Shown: one piece after another, positions 24,908 to 31,877 of the stretch | Position numbering within the stretch: position 1 is the first letter of the stretch | Layout: every line of letters starts with the position of its first letter | Virus record (IMG/VR): IMGVR_UViG_3300031379_000005 | Coordinates: 1-45,776 of that record | Strand: one strand, 5' to 3' | From: a virus | Length of the DNA: 45,776 bases | Position numbers and translations under genes: made by a program | The notes under the pieces: model-generated | What the model was told of the DNA's origin: nothing | Databases searched by the model: none | Seen by the model: only the letters and a program-made list of their open reading frames with translations

Positions 24908-25015
24908 ACGAGGAAATGTAGATTATGTGGAGGACAGTTGGTGAAGCTAGGGAAGCTAGGCAGACTTACACACTACCGATGTACAGCTTGTGGTATGGAA
25001 TATCATAAGAGGTAA
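24908..25015 (+). CDS. Zinc-ribbon microprotein with apparent ACG start
   Basis: 35 residues when read from the ACG at 24908, which is placed correctly behind AAGGAGG. Two cysteine pairs, C-R-L-C-G-G and C-T-A-C-G, frame a short linker and make a typical zinc ribbon, so the frame looks real. No ATG, GTG or TTG lies between the ribosome site and the first cysteine pair. Either a rare start codon is used or a base is wrong. Confidence 0.45.
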   Translation, partial: TRKCRLCGGQLVKLGKLGRLTHYRCTACGMEYHKR

Positions 25016-25018
25016 CTT

Positions 25019-25309
25019 ATGGCATACGTCTATCTGCTTCACTTTGATAAGCCATACTGGACTAAGTGTCAACACTACATAGGTTATACCACCTTGACTG
25101 TTGAGGAACGTATAGCCAAGCATCATAGTGGTAGAGGTAGCAAGTTGGTAGCTTATGCCTTGAAGAAGGGATGTGAGTTTGAATTGGTGAGGACATGGGA
25201 ATATCCCACTAAATGGGAAGCTAGACAAGCAGAGTTGAGGTTCAAGAAGAACGGACATCTAGCAAAGCTATGTCCTGTATGTGGAGACAAGAACAACTGT
25301 TCTGCTTGA
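25019..25309 (+). CDS. GIY-YIG nuclease-like protein
   Basis: 96 residues. The N-terminus has the two-strand signature of the GIY-YIG fold: V-Y-L-L-H-F followed about 12 residues later by H-Y-I-G-Y-T-T. The conserved helix region K-H-H-S-G-R-G-S-K-L and E-A-R-x-A-E-L follow. The C-terminus adds a C-P-V-C-G-D zinc pair. Such single-domain proteins are related to UvrC and to homing nucleases. Here it may be a free-standing nuclease or a DNA-repair/anti-host factor. Confidence 0.8.
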   Translation: MAYVYLLHFDKPYWTKCQHYIGYTTLTVEERIAKHHSGRGSKLVAYALKKGCEFELVRTWEYPTKWEARQAELRFKKNGHLAKLCPVCGDKNNCSA

Positions 25310-25367
25310 CAAAGTTTTCAAGGTATGATAGGATATAGATATGAGTAAGAAATGGAGGTAAGGTAAC

Positions 25368-25574
25368 ATGAAAGAAAGAATAAAGATAATTAGAGGGGCA
25401 GGACTTACATCTATTCAAGTATGGACAGAGGAGTTGCCACCTTATAGGTACTTTCCTGCTTATGCTGTCCTTGTAGATGTAACAGATGATGGCTCTATCC
25501 TTTGGGATACTCATGAAGCTAAAGAGTTTAGAGCCAATCTAATGAGGCAGATATTAAAGGAGGATTATGACTAA
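25368..25574 (+). CDS. Small hypothetical early protein
   Basis: 68 residues, ATG 25368 after GGAGG. Alternating strands (YAVLVDVTDDGSILWDTHEA), ending in an acidic helix. A TTGACA upstream near 25309 hints at a local promoter, but no good -10 box is in register. The next gene starts inside its last codons. Confidence 0.55.
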   Translation: MKERIKIIRGAGLTSIQVWTEELPPYRYFPAYAVLVDVTDDGSILWDTHEAKEFRANLMRQILKEDYD

Positions 25575-25746
25575 ACACAAGCAAGACAAAGCACGGAAGA
25601 GACACAAGAACCTAGTCAAAGCTAGGAACATAGAGAGGAACACTCCTGTTGGTGTGGTACGTACCTCATCTGAACCTGTACCTATTGAAGCTACACCAGA
25701 GGAGATACAGGCACAGAAGGAAGAATTGGAGAAAGGAGGTTATTGA
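25567..25746 (+). CDS. Small basic/acidic early protein
   Basis: 59 residues, ATG 25567 overlapping the previous stop. The N-terminal half is very basic (MTKHKQDKARKRHKNLVKAR). The C-terminal half is Pro/Glu-rich. The basic part resembles the 30-residue product at 25996-26088, suggesting a shared nucleic-acid-binding unit. Confidence 0.55.
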   Translation: MTKHKQDKARKRHKNLVKARNIERNTPVGVVRTSSEPVPIEATPEEIQAQKEELEKGGY

Positions 25747-25747
25747 T

Positions 25748-25996
25748 ATGTCAAGATTCTATGGTAGTATAGAAGGTAACAGGGGTATGGCTACTAGGCA
25801 GGGTACAGCTAGTAGTGGTATGTATGGACACATTAGAGGCTGGCACATAGGAGCTAGTGTGGTATGTTATGAGAACGAGAAGGGAGAGGATTGTGTCCGT
25901 GTCCAGTTGACAGGAGGAAGTATGAATCCTTCCCCTTTAATAACTTTAGGGGCATGGAAGTTAGAGGGAGGAGTACTAACAAAGGAGGAGGACTAA
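25748..25996 (+). CDS. Small hypothetical early protein
   Basis: 82 residues from ATG 25748, behind AAAGGAGG. Gly- and Met-rich start (YGSIEGNRGMATRQGTAS), then strands containing ASVVCYENEKGEDCVRVQL, as in small beta-barrel proteins. Function not recognised. Confidence 0.55.
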   Translation: MSRFYGSIEGNRGMATRQGTASSGMYGHIRGWHIGASVVCYENEKGEDCVRVQLTGGSMNPSPLITLGAWKLEGGVLTKEED

Positions 25997-26088
25997 TTAG
26001 TAAGAAGCATAACGTACCATTGGGAATGAGGCATAACAAGAGGGATAAGGCACGTACATCTAAGAATAGGTATAAGAGGAGTAAATAG
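25996..26088 (+). CDS. Basic microprotein with apparent ATT start
   Basis: 30 residues if read from the ATT that overlaps the previous stop (TAATT), 5 bases behind AGGAGGA. Sequence almost entirely Lys/Arg/His/Asn (KKHNVPLGMRHNKRDKAR). The frame could not start at ATG/GTG/TTG without losing its first third. Real expression is plausible because of the ribosome site and tight coupling. Confidence 0.4.
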   Translation: MSKKHNVPLGMRHNKRDKARTSKNRYKRSK

Positions 26089-26099
26089 AAGGAGGTAGC

Positions 26100-26276
26100 A
26101 TGACACAGAAGGAATTGGTAATATTACAGGACATAGTAGGATTTATCAAGTGGTCGGTAGCTAATCAGAAGGAGTTTGGCTGGATACTGTCTAACTTAGA
26201 ACATGACATCAACGGAATACTACTTAAAGAGCCAGCCTTCCTCCCTCGTACCACGGGCTACTGTAAGGAGGCATGA
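26100..26276 (+). CDS. Small helical early protein
   Basis: 58 residues, ATG 26100 after GGAGG. Mostly helical (LVILQDIVGFIKWSVANQKE). It ends with a region that overlaps the next ribosome site. No family recognised. Confidence 0.5.
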   Translation: MTQKELVILQDIVGFIKWSVANQKEFGWILSNLEHDINGILLKEPAFLPRTTGYCKEA

Positions 26277-26277
26277 C

Positions 26278-26451
26278 ATGACTGACCTAGAGTTTATTAT
26301 GGAATATGAAGGTGGAGAGAGGGAGATGAGTGAAGAGCAACTCATAGCAGGATTCCAACAGTTGATTGATAGTGGATTGGTGTGGCAGTTGCAGGGACAC
26401 TATGGTAGGACTGCTAAGGAGTTAATTGAGGAAGGAGTATGCCATAAGTAA
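26278..26451 (+). CDS. Small acidic early protein
   Basis: 57 residues from ATG 26278 (AAGGAGG 8 bases upstream), preferred over an in-frame upstream start inside the previous gene. Helical, Glu-rich, with SEEQLIAGFQQLIDSGLVWQ followed by a short LQGHYGRTAKEL segment. It resembles small phage proteins that predict outcomes of a helical pair. Function unknown. Confidence 0.55.
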   Translation: MTDLEFIMEYEGGEREMSEEQLIAGFQQLIDSGLVWQLQGHYGRTAKELIEEGVCHK

Positions 26452-26457
26452 GGGGTA

Positions 26458-26486
26458 TTGACAAAGTATCTTATGTATGTTATAGT
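26458..26486 (+). promoter_or_regulatory. Internal early promoter
   Basis: TTGACA (26458-26463), 17 bases, TATAGT (26481-26486), directly followed by AATAGGAAGGAGG and the GTG start at 26508. The leader is therefore about 15 bases. Confidence 0.75.
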
Positions 26487-26507
26487 ATAATAGGAAGGAG
26501 GTTAGCA

Positions 26508-26705
26508 GTGAAGGTAGTTAAGAGAGAGTGCAAAGGACACTATCCTACTTATGACCTGGAAGGACTAACATTGGGAAAGTTGTTAGCTATCTATCAAGGA
26601 CTTGTTGAACACGATACCCTACTTGCTAGGGAAATGGTAGAGTATCTCCGTATGTATTGTCCCGAAGAAGTAGAGCTAGTAACACATAATGAGGGTTATG
26701 GATAA
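26508..26705 (+). CDS. Small early protein
   Basis: 65 residues from GTG 26508, with GGAGG 7 bases upstream and its own promoter at 26458-26486. N-terminal basic strand, then two helices (LGKLLAIYQGLVEHDTLLAR). No domain recognised. Confidence 0.55.
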   Translation: MKVVKRECKGHYPTYDLEGLTLGKLLAIYQGLVEHDTLLAREMVEYLRMYCPEEVELVTHNEGYG

Positions 26706-26880
26706 GAGAAGGTTTGACCCACGTGAGAAGGGAGGGAGGATAGATAACATACCACGTACAGGTACACTAACAGGTATGTATGAGATAGACCTGTATGGAT
26801 GTTGGTGGGAAGTAGAAGAGGACATAACAGGTAAGAAGTTCTGGATGATAGGAGAATATCCAGAGGAGGTAACAGAATGA
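26689..26880 (+). CDS. Small early protein
   Basis: 63 residues from ATG 26689 inside the preceding gene. An ATG at 26698 is equally possible. Basic start, then a compact beta stretch with Trp pairs (YEIDLYGCWWEVEED and FWMIGEYPEEV). It overlaps the next gene by an ATGA. Unknown function. Confidence 0.5.
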   Translation: MRVMDKRRFDPREKGGRIDNIPRTGTLTGMYEIDLYGCWWEVEEDITGKKFWMIGEYPEEVTE

Positions 26881-27086
26881 AGATGTTATACAGGATAAGA
26901 GTTATTGGAGGGAATGATATATACGAAAACAGAGCGTATACAGTCTACATTGGTTATGACGTGCAGGTTGAGTGGGTGGACTATAGAGGTAAGGAGGATG
27001 GAATGGCTGCCCGTGTAACTATCACCTTAAAGGAGAAACCTAGAGAGCTATACATGGACAGGGAAGGGGATTTATGGATAAAGTGA
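26877..27086 (+). CDS. Small beta-rich early protein
   Basis: 69 residues, ATG 26877 in the ATGA overlap with its upstream neighbour. Alternating strands (YTVYIGYDVQVEWVDYRGK and ARVTITLKEKPRELYMD) suggest a small beta barrel. Unknown function. Confidence 0.5.
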   Translation: MKMLYRIRVIGGNDIYENRAYTVYIGYDVQVEWVDYRGKEDGMAARVTITLKEKPRELYMDREGDLWIK

Positions 27087-27217
27087 TAGAGAAGGAGGTA
27101 GAGCTAACAGATAAGGACTTGTTGGATTACCTTGAAGCTGTAGAGTTAGATAGACAAGAAGCAGAACAGATTATATTGGAGAAGATAGTACAGGAGTGGA
27201 TGGAAGATGATGTATAA
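27074..27217 (+). CDS. Small acidic helical protein
   Basis: 47 residues, ATG 27074 just behind GAAGGGG, overlapping the previous gene by 13 bases. Glu/Asp-rich with a heptad-like Leu/Ile pattern (LLDYLEAVELDRQEAEQIIL). It may form a coiled-coil partner. Confidence 0.45.
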   Translation: MDKVIEKEVELTDKDLLDYLEAVELDRQEAEQIILEKIVQEWMEDDV

Positions 27218-27302
27218 AGAAGTAGCTTTGGGTGTATGTATCATAATCATCTTCATCCTTTTCTGCTTAGTGATAGGATTAATGAATATGGTAGGAGGTT
27301 AG
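27207..27302 (+). CDS. Single-span membrane microprotein
   Basis: 31 residues starting at ATG 27207 (a second ATG follows directly). One transmembrane helix (about 8-26, with GVCIIIIFILFCLVIGL). It overlaps the previous gene by 11 bases, and the next ATG is 2 bases after its stop. Confidence 0.45.
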   Translation: MMYKEVALGVCIIIIFILFCLVIGLMNMVGG

Positions 27303-27303
27303 C

Positions 27304-27507
27304 ATGGAAGTATATAAAGAGAAATTCTTTAATACTTTGATAGAGAATATCAAAGGACTTGAAGGGAAGTTGACAACAAACAAGGAACACAGTCTCACTA
27401 GGACATTAAAGAACACTTGCCTCTTTGCTCAAGATGAAAGAACTTCCAGAAGCAGGGGCTTAGGAGAAAGAGGAGAGAACAGCAGTGAAAACTATCAAAC
27501 CTTTTGA
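27304..27507 (+). CDS. Small hypothetical protein
   Basis: 67 residues, ATG 27304 with GGAGG 6 bases upstream. Polar, basic middle, Arg/Ser/Gly-rich end. The last 23 bases overlap the methyltransferase gene, so translation is probably coupled. No domain. Confidence 0.45.
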   Translation: MEVYKEKFFNTLIENIKGLEGKLTTNKEHSLTRTLKNTCLFAQDERTSRSRGLGERGENSSENYQTF

Positions 27508-28084
27508 GGAACACGCAGAGCAATATGATAAGTGGTTTGAGGACAATGCTCAAGTCTATGAGCAAGAGGTTCAAGCGGTAGCAGAGATGCTTCCCTATCT
27601 TGATGCTTATCCCAGGAGATTAGAAGTGGGTATAGGTACTGGTAGATTTGCTTCACCACTAGGCTTTGAGATGGGGATAGACCCTGCTGTAGAGATGCTA
27701 AACATAGCTAAACAGAGGGGATTGACTGTATTCAGAGGAGTGGGAGAGTATCTCCCCTTTACTCCTAAGAGCTTTGATATAGTATTGATGGTTACTACCC
27801 TATGCTTCCTACAAGATGTGAACAAGGCTCTCAATGAGATACGGAGAATACTCAGACTACGTGGTAAGCTAGTGATAGGGTATATAGATGGGGATAGCGT
27901 CTTGGGAGAGAGCTATGAGAAACGGAGGGGTAAGTCTACATTCTATGAGGGTGCTACATTCTATACCACAAATGAAGTTAAACAAGTCTTAGCTAAAGCA
28001 GGATTCCTATGGCTTGAGTTTGGAGGATATGGAGGCTTTGTTGTGGTACAAGCTACCAAGGCTTACACTGACGAGCCTATGTAG
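27485..28084 (+). CDS. SAM-dependent class I methyltransferase
   Basis: 199 residues from GTG 27485. Motif I LEVGIGTGRFA (about 46-56), then an acidic strand end (GIDPAVEML), motif III-like FDIVLMVTTLCFL, and a post-motif helix with LNEIRRILRLRGKLVI, as in the Methyltransf_11/UbiE group. These methylate small molecules or lipids more often than DNA. It sits within small early genes and looks like a cellular gene acquired by the phage. Substrate unknown. Confidence 0.85.
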   Translation: MKTIKPFEEHAEQYDKWFEDNAQVYEQEVQAVAEMLPYLDAYPRRLEVGIGTGRFASPLGFEMGIDPAVEMLNIAKQRGLTVFRGVGEYLPFTPKSFDIVLMVTTLCFLQDVNKALNEIRRILRLRGKLVIGYIDGDSVLGESYEKRRGKSTFYEGATFYTTNEVKQVLAKAGFLWLEFGGYGGFVVVQATKAYTDEPM

Positions 28085-28203
28085 GGGGTATTGACTTTTC
28101 TTTCTATGCTTTCTTCCCATCATACCACATCAGATTCATAGAGGGGTTGTAACATACTGTGAGTTGTGTGCTACTGACAATGGTATAAGCAATGTGGTAA
28201 GAT

Positions 28204-28377
28204 ATGAATAATCCTTATCGCAAGATGCTTAATGAAGTTATAAGTTCTGGACAGCTAGGACACACTGCAAGGGGTATCCTGGAACTACGAGCAGATGCTT
28301 GGGATGAGGGTTATAAGGAGAGAGATGAAGAAGATAAAAGAAGAGTTGAAGAAATTCCTTACGTGTTACCTGGATGA
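28204..28377 (+). CDS. Small early protein
   Basis: 57 residues from ATG 28204, without a clear ribosome site. The 119-base gap before it has a TTGACT (28091) and a CTGACA-N18-TAAGAT arrangement ending right at the ATG, so a local start is possible but weak. Helical, acidic end (ADAWDEGYKERDEEDKRR). Confidence 0.45.
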   Translation: MNNPYRKMLNEVISSGQLGHTARGILELRADAWDEGYKERDEEDKRRVEEIPYVLPG

Positions 28378-28594
28378 TTGGTTGGGGGAAGGAGAGTATG
28401 ATAGAGCTAACACTGAGGATATAGTGGATGATATACTCAACCCTAATGTATTCTATAATATAGCAGTGGTGGATAGAGTAGGAGATTTACCCTTCCCTCC
28501 CCACTATATATTAGTGGATGAGAGATTACATTCAATTTGGATGGAGGCAAGGGAAGCTATGTTAGTAGAGGGATGGGTAAAGGAGATAAAGTAA
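28325..28594 (+). CDS. Small hypothetical protein
   Basis: 89 residues from ATG 28325 (AAGGAGAG upstream), overlapping the previous frame. Helical start (MKKIKEELKKFLTCYLDDWL), then a strand region ending with WMEAREAML. It contains no catalytic motif. Its stop overlaps the RNA ligase start by one base. Confidence 0.5.
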   Translation: MKKIKEELKKFLTCYLDDWLGEGEYDRANTEDIVDDILNPNVFYNIAVVDRVGDLPFPPHYILVDERLHSIWMEAREAMLVEGWVKEIK

Positions 28595-29463
28595 TGGCAT
28601 ATATGCACATTGATAATCTTTACAAAGCTACTGACATCCTCAGATTTAAGGAGTGCTACGCACTAGAGAAGATTCATGGAACGTCTGCTAGAATCTCCTA
28701 TAAATCTGGACGTGTAGATTTCTTTGCTGGAGGCTCTAAACATGAGGACTTCATAGCTCTATTTAATAAGGATAACCTGTTAGCTAAATTTGCTGAGATA
28801 ATACCAGACGGTAAATCATGTGCGGTATATGGTGAGACATACGGAGGGAAGCTCCAGGGAATGTCTCAAATGTATGGGACACAGCTTAAGTTTGTTTGCT
28901 TTGAGGTTAAAATAGGAGGTACCTGGCTCAATGTCCCCGATGCAGAGGATGTAGTCAAGAAGCTTGGATTGGAATTTGTTGCCTATGATGTAGTTACAAC
29001 AGATATAGAGACACTAGACCAATGTCGTGATGCTGATTCAGTTCAAGCAGTACGCAATGGTATGGGAGAAGGGCATCCAAGAGAGGGTATTGTCCTCCGT
29101 CCAATGGTTGAAGTTAAGAAGAACAATGGTAAACGTATTATAGCAAAGCATAAAGCTTCATGGTCATCTGAGACTAAAACCCCTCGTAAGGTAGGAGTAG
29201 ACCTTAAAGCAGTAGCAGAAGCAGAAGAGATTGTTCGTGAATGGGTCACCTTGGAAAGGATTAAACACGTTGTTGATGCACTTACATTGGAGAAGGATGT
29301 TGCCAGTATAGGAAAGCTTATTAAGGGCATGGTAGCAGACATAGAACGGGAAGGTAAAGGTGAAGTGGTTATGTCACAACGGGTTGGGAAAGAGATAGGA
29401 AGGGCTACAGCAGTCCTGTTTAAGGAGTACTTGAATGCAAGTCTACGAGAGGAGGGAGAATAA
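28594..29463 (+). CDS. RNA ligase, T4 Rnl2-like
   Basis: 289 residues from ATG 28594 (AAGGAGA site), preferred over an upstream in-frame start. Nucleotidyl-transferase motif I is LEKIHGTSARI with catalytic Lys26. Motif IV REGIVLRP and motif V-like IIAKHKA occur near 175-205. A helical C-terminal domain follows, as in Rnl2. It seals nicks in RNA by adenylating the 5' phosphate. With the nucleotidyltransferase at 39246 and the tRNA it could repair tRNAs cut by host defence nucleases. That link is inference. Confidence 0.88.
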   Translation: MAYMHIDNLYKATDILRFKECYALEKIHGTSARISYKSGRVDFFAGGSKHEDFIALFNKDNLLAKFAEIIPDGKSCAVYGETYGGKLQGMSQMYGTQLKFVCFEVKIGGTWLNVPDAEDVVKKLGLEFVAYDVVTTDIETLDQCRDADSVQAVRNGMGEGHPREGIVLRPMVEVKKNNGKRIIAKHKASWSSETKTPRKVGVDLKAVAEAEEIVREWVTLERIKHVVDALTLEKDVASIGKLIKGMVADIEREGKGEVVMSQRVGKEIGRATAVLFKEYLNASLREEGE

Positions 29464-29711
29464 TGATAGTGAGAACTTGGGAAGTTACGGTCTCGTTACA
29501 GAGAACCCTCTCAATACCAGTAGAGGACAATGAAGATAAGGATGAAGTGATAGCTTGGTTGAACTCTGCTTACGGTAAGAAGTATATACTCTTTCTGGTT
29601 GTAAAGAATGCAAGAGTAGGCGATTGGTCTGCCAACGCAGACTTATACATAGATGAGGTTGAACTCAAGGAAGAGATAGTTACTAAGGCTGACTGTAACC
29701 CTCTCTTATAA
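29463..29711 (+). CDS. Small beta-rich hypothetical protein
   Basis: 82 residues starting in the TAATG overlap with the RNA ligase. Strand pattern with acidic loops (VTVSLQRTLSIPVEDNEDKD). No motif recognised. Confidence 0.5.
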   Translation: MIVRTWEVTVSLQRTLSIPVEDNEDKDEVIAWLNSAYGKKYILFLVVKNARVGDWSANADLYIDEVELKEEIVTKADCNPLL

Positions 29712-29721
29712 GGAGGACTAG

Positions 29722-29847
29722 ATGGAAGGAGATTATGTATCAGAGAATTATGTGTGGGAGATGTATGAGGCAGGGTTTAGTATAGAAGAGATAAGTGAAG
29801 TGTTAGGGATAACTGTGAATGAGGTAGAGAATATACTATGGGGGTGA
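29722..29847 (+). CDS. Small helix-turn-helix protein
   Basis: 41 residues, ATG 29722 after AAGGAGGA. It contains M-Y-E-A-G-F-S-I-E-E-I-S-E-V-L-G-I-T-V-N-E-V, which fits a sigma-region-4-like helix-turn-helix. It may be a tiny DNA-binding regulator of the early block. Target unknown. Confidence 0.55.
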   Translation: MEGDYVSENYVWEMYEAGFSIEEISEVLGITVNEVENILWG

Positions 29848-29848
29848 A

Positions 29849-30067
29849 ATGAGAATACAATTTGATAATCATGGTATAACTGACCACTGCCCACGATATG
29901 GAGTAGTAGATATTAACTCATGTCGTGCTTGCTCCAGGTACGGTGGGGAGTATGCTTTTGATGTCTGGTGCAATAAGCCTTTCGATGAGCTACCACCTGA
30001 GACACAGGAGAAGCTACTTAGGTATTGGGGAGAGGAATACTTTGATAATGAGAATGATGAGATATAG
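29849..30067 (+). CDS. Small Cys-containing protein
   Basis: 72 residues starting one base behind the previous stop. Cysteines at C-P-R-Y, N-S-C-R-A-C and W-C-N suggest a metal site. Acidic C-terminus. Unknown function. Confidence 0.5.
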   Translation: MRIQFDNHGITDHCPRYGVVDINSCRACSRYGGEYAFDVWCNKPFDELPPETQEKLLRYWGEEYFDNENDEI

Positions 30068-30097
30068 TTTCACAGTACGGTGAAAGGAGGTAAAGCA

Positions 30098-30361
30098 ATG
30101 AAAGTAGAGTTACTTACAGTACATCCAGGTAAGGTTTTCCTTGTAGTGGAGAATGTAAGGGTTGTTCATTTCTCTATAGACGAGATGAAGAGGGGTAACT
30201 ACATTGCATGGGTTAGACTTGATGGAGAGGATTTATTATCTATAAGCCTATACATCCTCCCTGAACTGTTATCCCTGGAAGTAGAAGATAATACTCTCTG
30301 GATAGGAGAGACCAGTTTCCCCACTAAACCTTTATGGGTAAAGAGATACGATGAAGACTAA
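30098..30361 (+). CDS. Small beta-rich hypothetical protein
   Basis: 87 residues from ATG 30098, which has AAAGGAGG 9 bases upstream. The in-frame start at 30080 lacks a site. Strands such as KVFLVVENVRVVHFSID suggest a small barrel. It overlaps the following gene by 11 bases. Confidence 0.5.
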   Translation: MKVELLTVHPGKVFLVVENVRVVHFSIDEMKRGNYIAWVRLDGEDLLSISLYILPELLSLEVEDNTLWIGETSFPTKPLWVKRYDED

Positions 30362-30545
30362 GTCATCAGCTAGGTATCAGTCCTGCGAAGTCCCTGGTTG
30401 TGATGGTTCTGTAGTGAGGGAACAGGCTTATGGTAAGCTCTGTCCTAAACATAGTAGAGATATGCAGTTCTTGATATGGGCGTTGCAAAAGTTATCTGAG
30501 AAGCAAGAGGGGAGGACTAAATCAGGGATATATCTGCCAAAGTAA
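30351..30545 (+). CDS. Small zinc-finger-like protein
   Basis: 64 residues. C-E-V-P-G-C-D-G near 12 and L-C-P-K-H near 31 are arranged like a treble-clef zinc finger, followed by a basic helix (LIWALQKLSEKQEGR). Probably nucleic-acid or protein binding. Confidence 0.55.
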   Translation: MKTKSSARYQSCEVPGCDGSVVREQAYGKLCPKHSRDMQFLIWALQKLSEKQEGRTKSGIYLPK

Positions 30546-30727
30546 TAACCAAAGCTCAACTTCGTTTCCTCAGAGATGCTTATAGAGCAGTAGCCAAGAC
30601 GCAGGATGTTGAGGAACTAATAATAGTTCTACCCTTTGGAGGAAAGATACCAGAATCAGAGTTTAAGGTGGACGTGGTATATATTACTAGGTTGCAGGAA
30701 GAAAGGAAACGATTAAGAACCTGTTAA
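30521..30727 (+). CDS. Small protein with apparent ATC start
   Basis: 68 residues when read from ATC at 30521, 5 bases behind GGGGAGG. The open frame has no ATG/GTG/TTG in its first 48 codons. The protein looks real: basic helix (ITKAQLRFLRDAYRAVAKTQ) followed by strands (ELIIVLPFGG, KVDVVYITRLQ). It overlaps the previous gene by 25 bases. See the finding on unusual starts. Confidence 0.45.
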   Translation: MRDISAKVITKAQLRFLRDAYRAVAKTQDVEELIIVLPFGGKIPESEFKVDVVYITRLQEERKRLRTC

Positions 30728-30749
30728 GAAGAAATGAAAGGAGGGCAAT

Positions 30750-31028
30750 ATGGAAGCTAAAAACACAGTAATGGATATGAATAAATGGCTTGATAGAAAT
30801 GGAATTGACAGAGCTTATAAGAAAGATATGAAGAAAACCTATGATGCTATTAAAGGTGATTTAGAAGCCCAAGCTGAAATCTCATTCCCATTGGGTAAAC
30901 AAGTAGGGATTAAGGAAGTGGTGAATAGCTTTCTTGAAGCTGAAATACATTCAAATCCACATAGTATGTTAAAAGCCTTTAATAATGTTCTAACAGTGTG
31001 GCAAGCCTTCCTCAAGGGGGAGAAATGA
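30750..31028 (+). CDS. Small helical protein
   Basis: 92 residues, ATG 30750 after AAAGGAGG. Helical throughout, with KDMKKTYDAIKGDLEAQAEI. Base composition in this stretch is slightly different (more A, fewer GG runs) from nearby genes. Unknown function. The next start overlaps its stop. Confidence 0.5.
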   Translation: MEAKNTVMDMNKWLDRNGIDRAYKKDMKKTYDAIKGDLEAQAEISFPLGKQVGIKEVVNSFLEAEIHSNPHSMLKAFNNVLTVWQAFLKGEK

Positions 31029-31258
31029 TTAACAACATAGGGATTTTCATAATGGGTTTTGCTTGGGGAGTGGGATTAGTAATTATTATACTGTTTAGTG
31101 TGGATGCGTGGCTAAGAGGCGGTAAAAGACGGGTGAGAGAGCAGCGAGAAAAGGAACTCGCAGAGAAACAGCTTGACCTTACTGCCTATGGGTATGACCT
31201 CAAAGAATGTGAGGAGTGCCATTTACCAGGCGATTGTCCATTATGTGGGGCAGAGTAA
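31025..31258 (+). CDS. Membrane-anchored zinc-ribbon protein
   Basis: 77 residues from ATG 31025 (ATGA overlap with the previous stop). One N-terminal transmembrane helix (about 4-26) is followed by a basic, then acidic linker, and a C-terminal C-E-E-C-x5-D-C-P-L-C-G zinc site. It probably places a small metal domain on the cytoplasmic face of the membrane. Confidence 0.55.
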   Translation: MINNIGIFIMGFAWGVGLVIIILFSVDAWLRGGKRRVREQREKELAEKQLDLTAYGYDLKECEECHLPGDCPLCGAE

Positions 31259-31269
31259 AGGAGGCTTAA

Positions 31270-31584
31270 ATGAGCGAAAGGTTATTAACAGAGGAAAAGA
31301 TAGTTTCTGAGTTGAATTGCTCGAAGGGCATTGTTGATACTTATGACCCTAATATAATTCAAGCAGCAAAAGATGTAGCCATAGCCCAAGACAAAGCCAC
31401 CCTCAAGGCAGTATGGGAATGGCTGAATAAGAAAGGTATCGTCTTAGTACCCAAAGAGCAAAGTAGGTTAGACAAGGATAATAATGTTCCGATAGTTCTT
31501 GTATTGCTTGGCTTTAGGCAGGAGGTAACAGAGACTGAATTAGAAGCTTTTAAGCATGGCGAGATGCCAGAGGATGGCAAATGA
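31270..31584 (+). CDS. Small hypothetical protein
   Basis: 104 residues, ATG 31270 with AAAGGAGG upstream. Helical with an acidic C-terminus. The LKAVWEWLNKKGIVLVPKEQ segment resembles the ends of small phage regulators. No domain recognised. Confidence 0.5.
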   Translation: MSERLLTEEKIVSELNCSKGIVDTYDPNIIQAAKDVAIAQDKATLKAVWEWLNKKGIVLVPKEQSRLDKDNNVPIVLVLLGFRQEVTETELEAFKHGEMPEDGK

Positions 31585-31751
31585 CACACGATGACTTTAC
31601 AAAGACGCTACTAGAACAGCAAGCCGTTGAAAAAGAGATTGAACTTATGCAGAAGGCTGGCGGTGAAAACGTAGAGCAAGGCAGTGGTGATGATGAAGGT
31701 GATAGTTGGGCAAATGGCTACATAATGGGTTGGGATAAATATGATGAATGA
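31581..31751 (+). CDS. Small acidic protein
   Basis: 56 residues from ATG 31581, overlapping the previous stop (ATGA). Acidic, with a Gly/Asp-rich middle (GGENVEQGSGDDEGDS) and ending NGYIMGWDKYDE. Unknown. Acidic early proteins sometimes mimic DNA, but nothing proves it here. Confidence 0.45.
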   Translation: MTHDDFTKTLLEQQAVEKEIELMQKAGGENVEQGSGDDEGDSWANGYIMGWDKYDE

Positions 31752-31760
31752 GGAGGGCGA

Positions 31761-31841
31761 ATGACTTACGAGGAATTAAAGAAGCAGTTAGAAATCAGAA
31801 ACAAGATACACCTGCTCAATGTAGGACACTTGTTCTATTGA
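31761..31841 (+). CDS. Possible 26-residue leader or microprotein
   Basis: ATG 31761 behind a good AGGAGGG, encoding 26 mostly helical residues (MTYEELKKQLEIRNKIHLL). The stop overlaps the -35 box of the helicase promoter, so its translation could affect that promoter. Too short for certainty. Confidence 0.35.
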   Translation: MTYEELKKQLEIRNKIHLLNVGHLFY

Positions 31842-31867
31842 CAGGACACACCCTGGTGTGTTATACT
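31838..31867 (+). promoter_or_regulatory. Helicase promoter with perfect spacer dyad
   Basis: TTGACA (31838-31843), 18 bases, TATACT (31862-31867). The spacer is almost entirely the dyad ACACACC-CT-GGTGTGT (31846-31861). The ATG at 31878 is about 10 bases after the -10 box, so the transcript would be nearly leaderless. Confidence 0.85.
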
Positions 31868-31877
31868 TATATCACCG

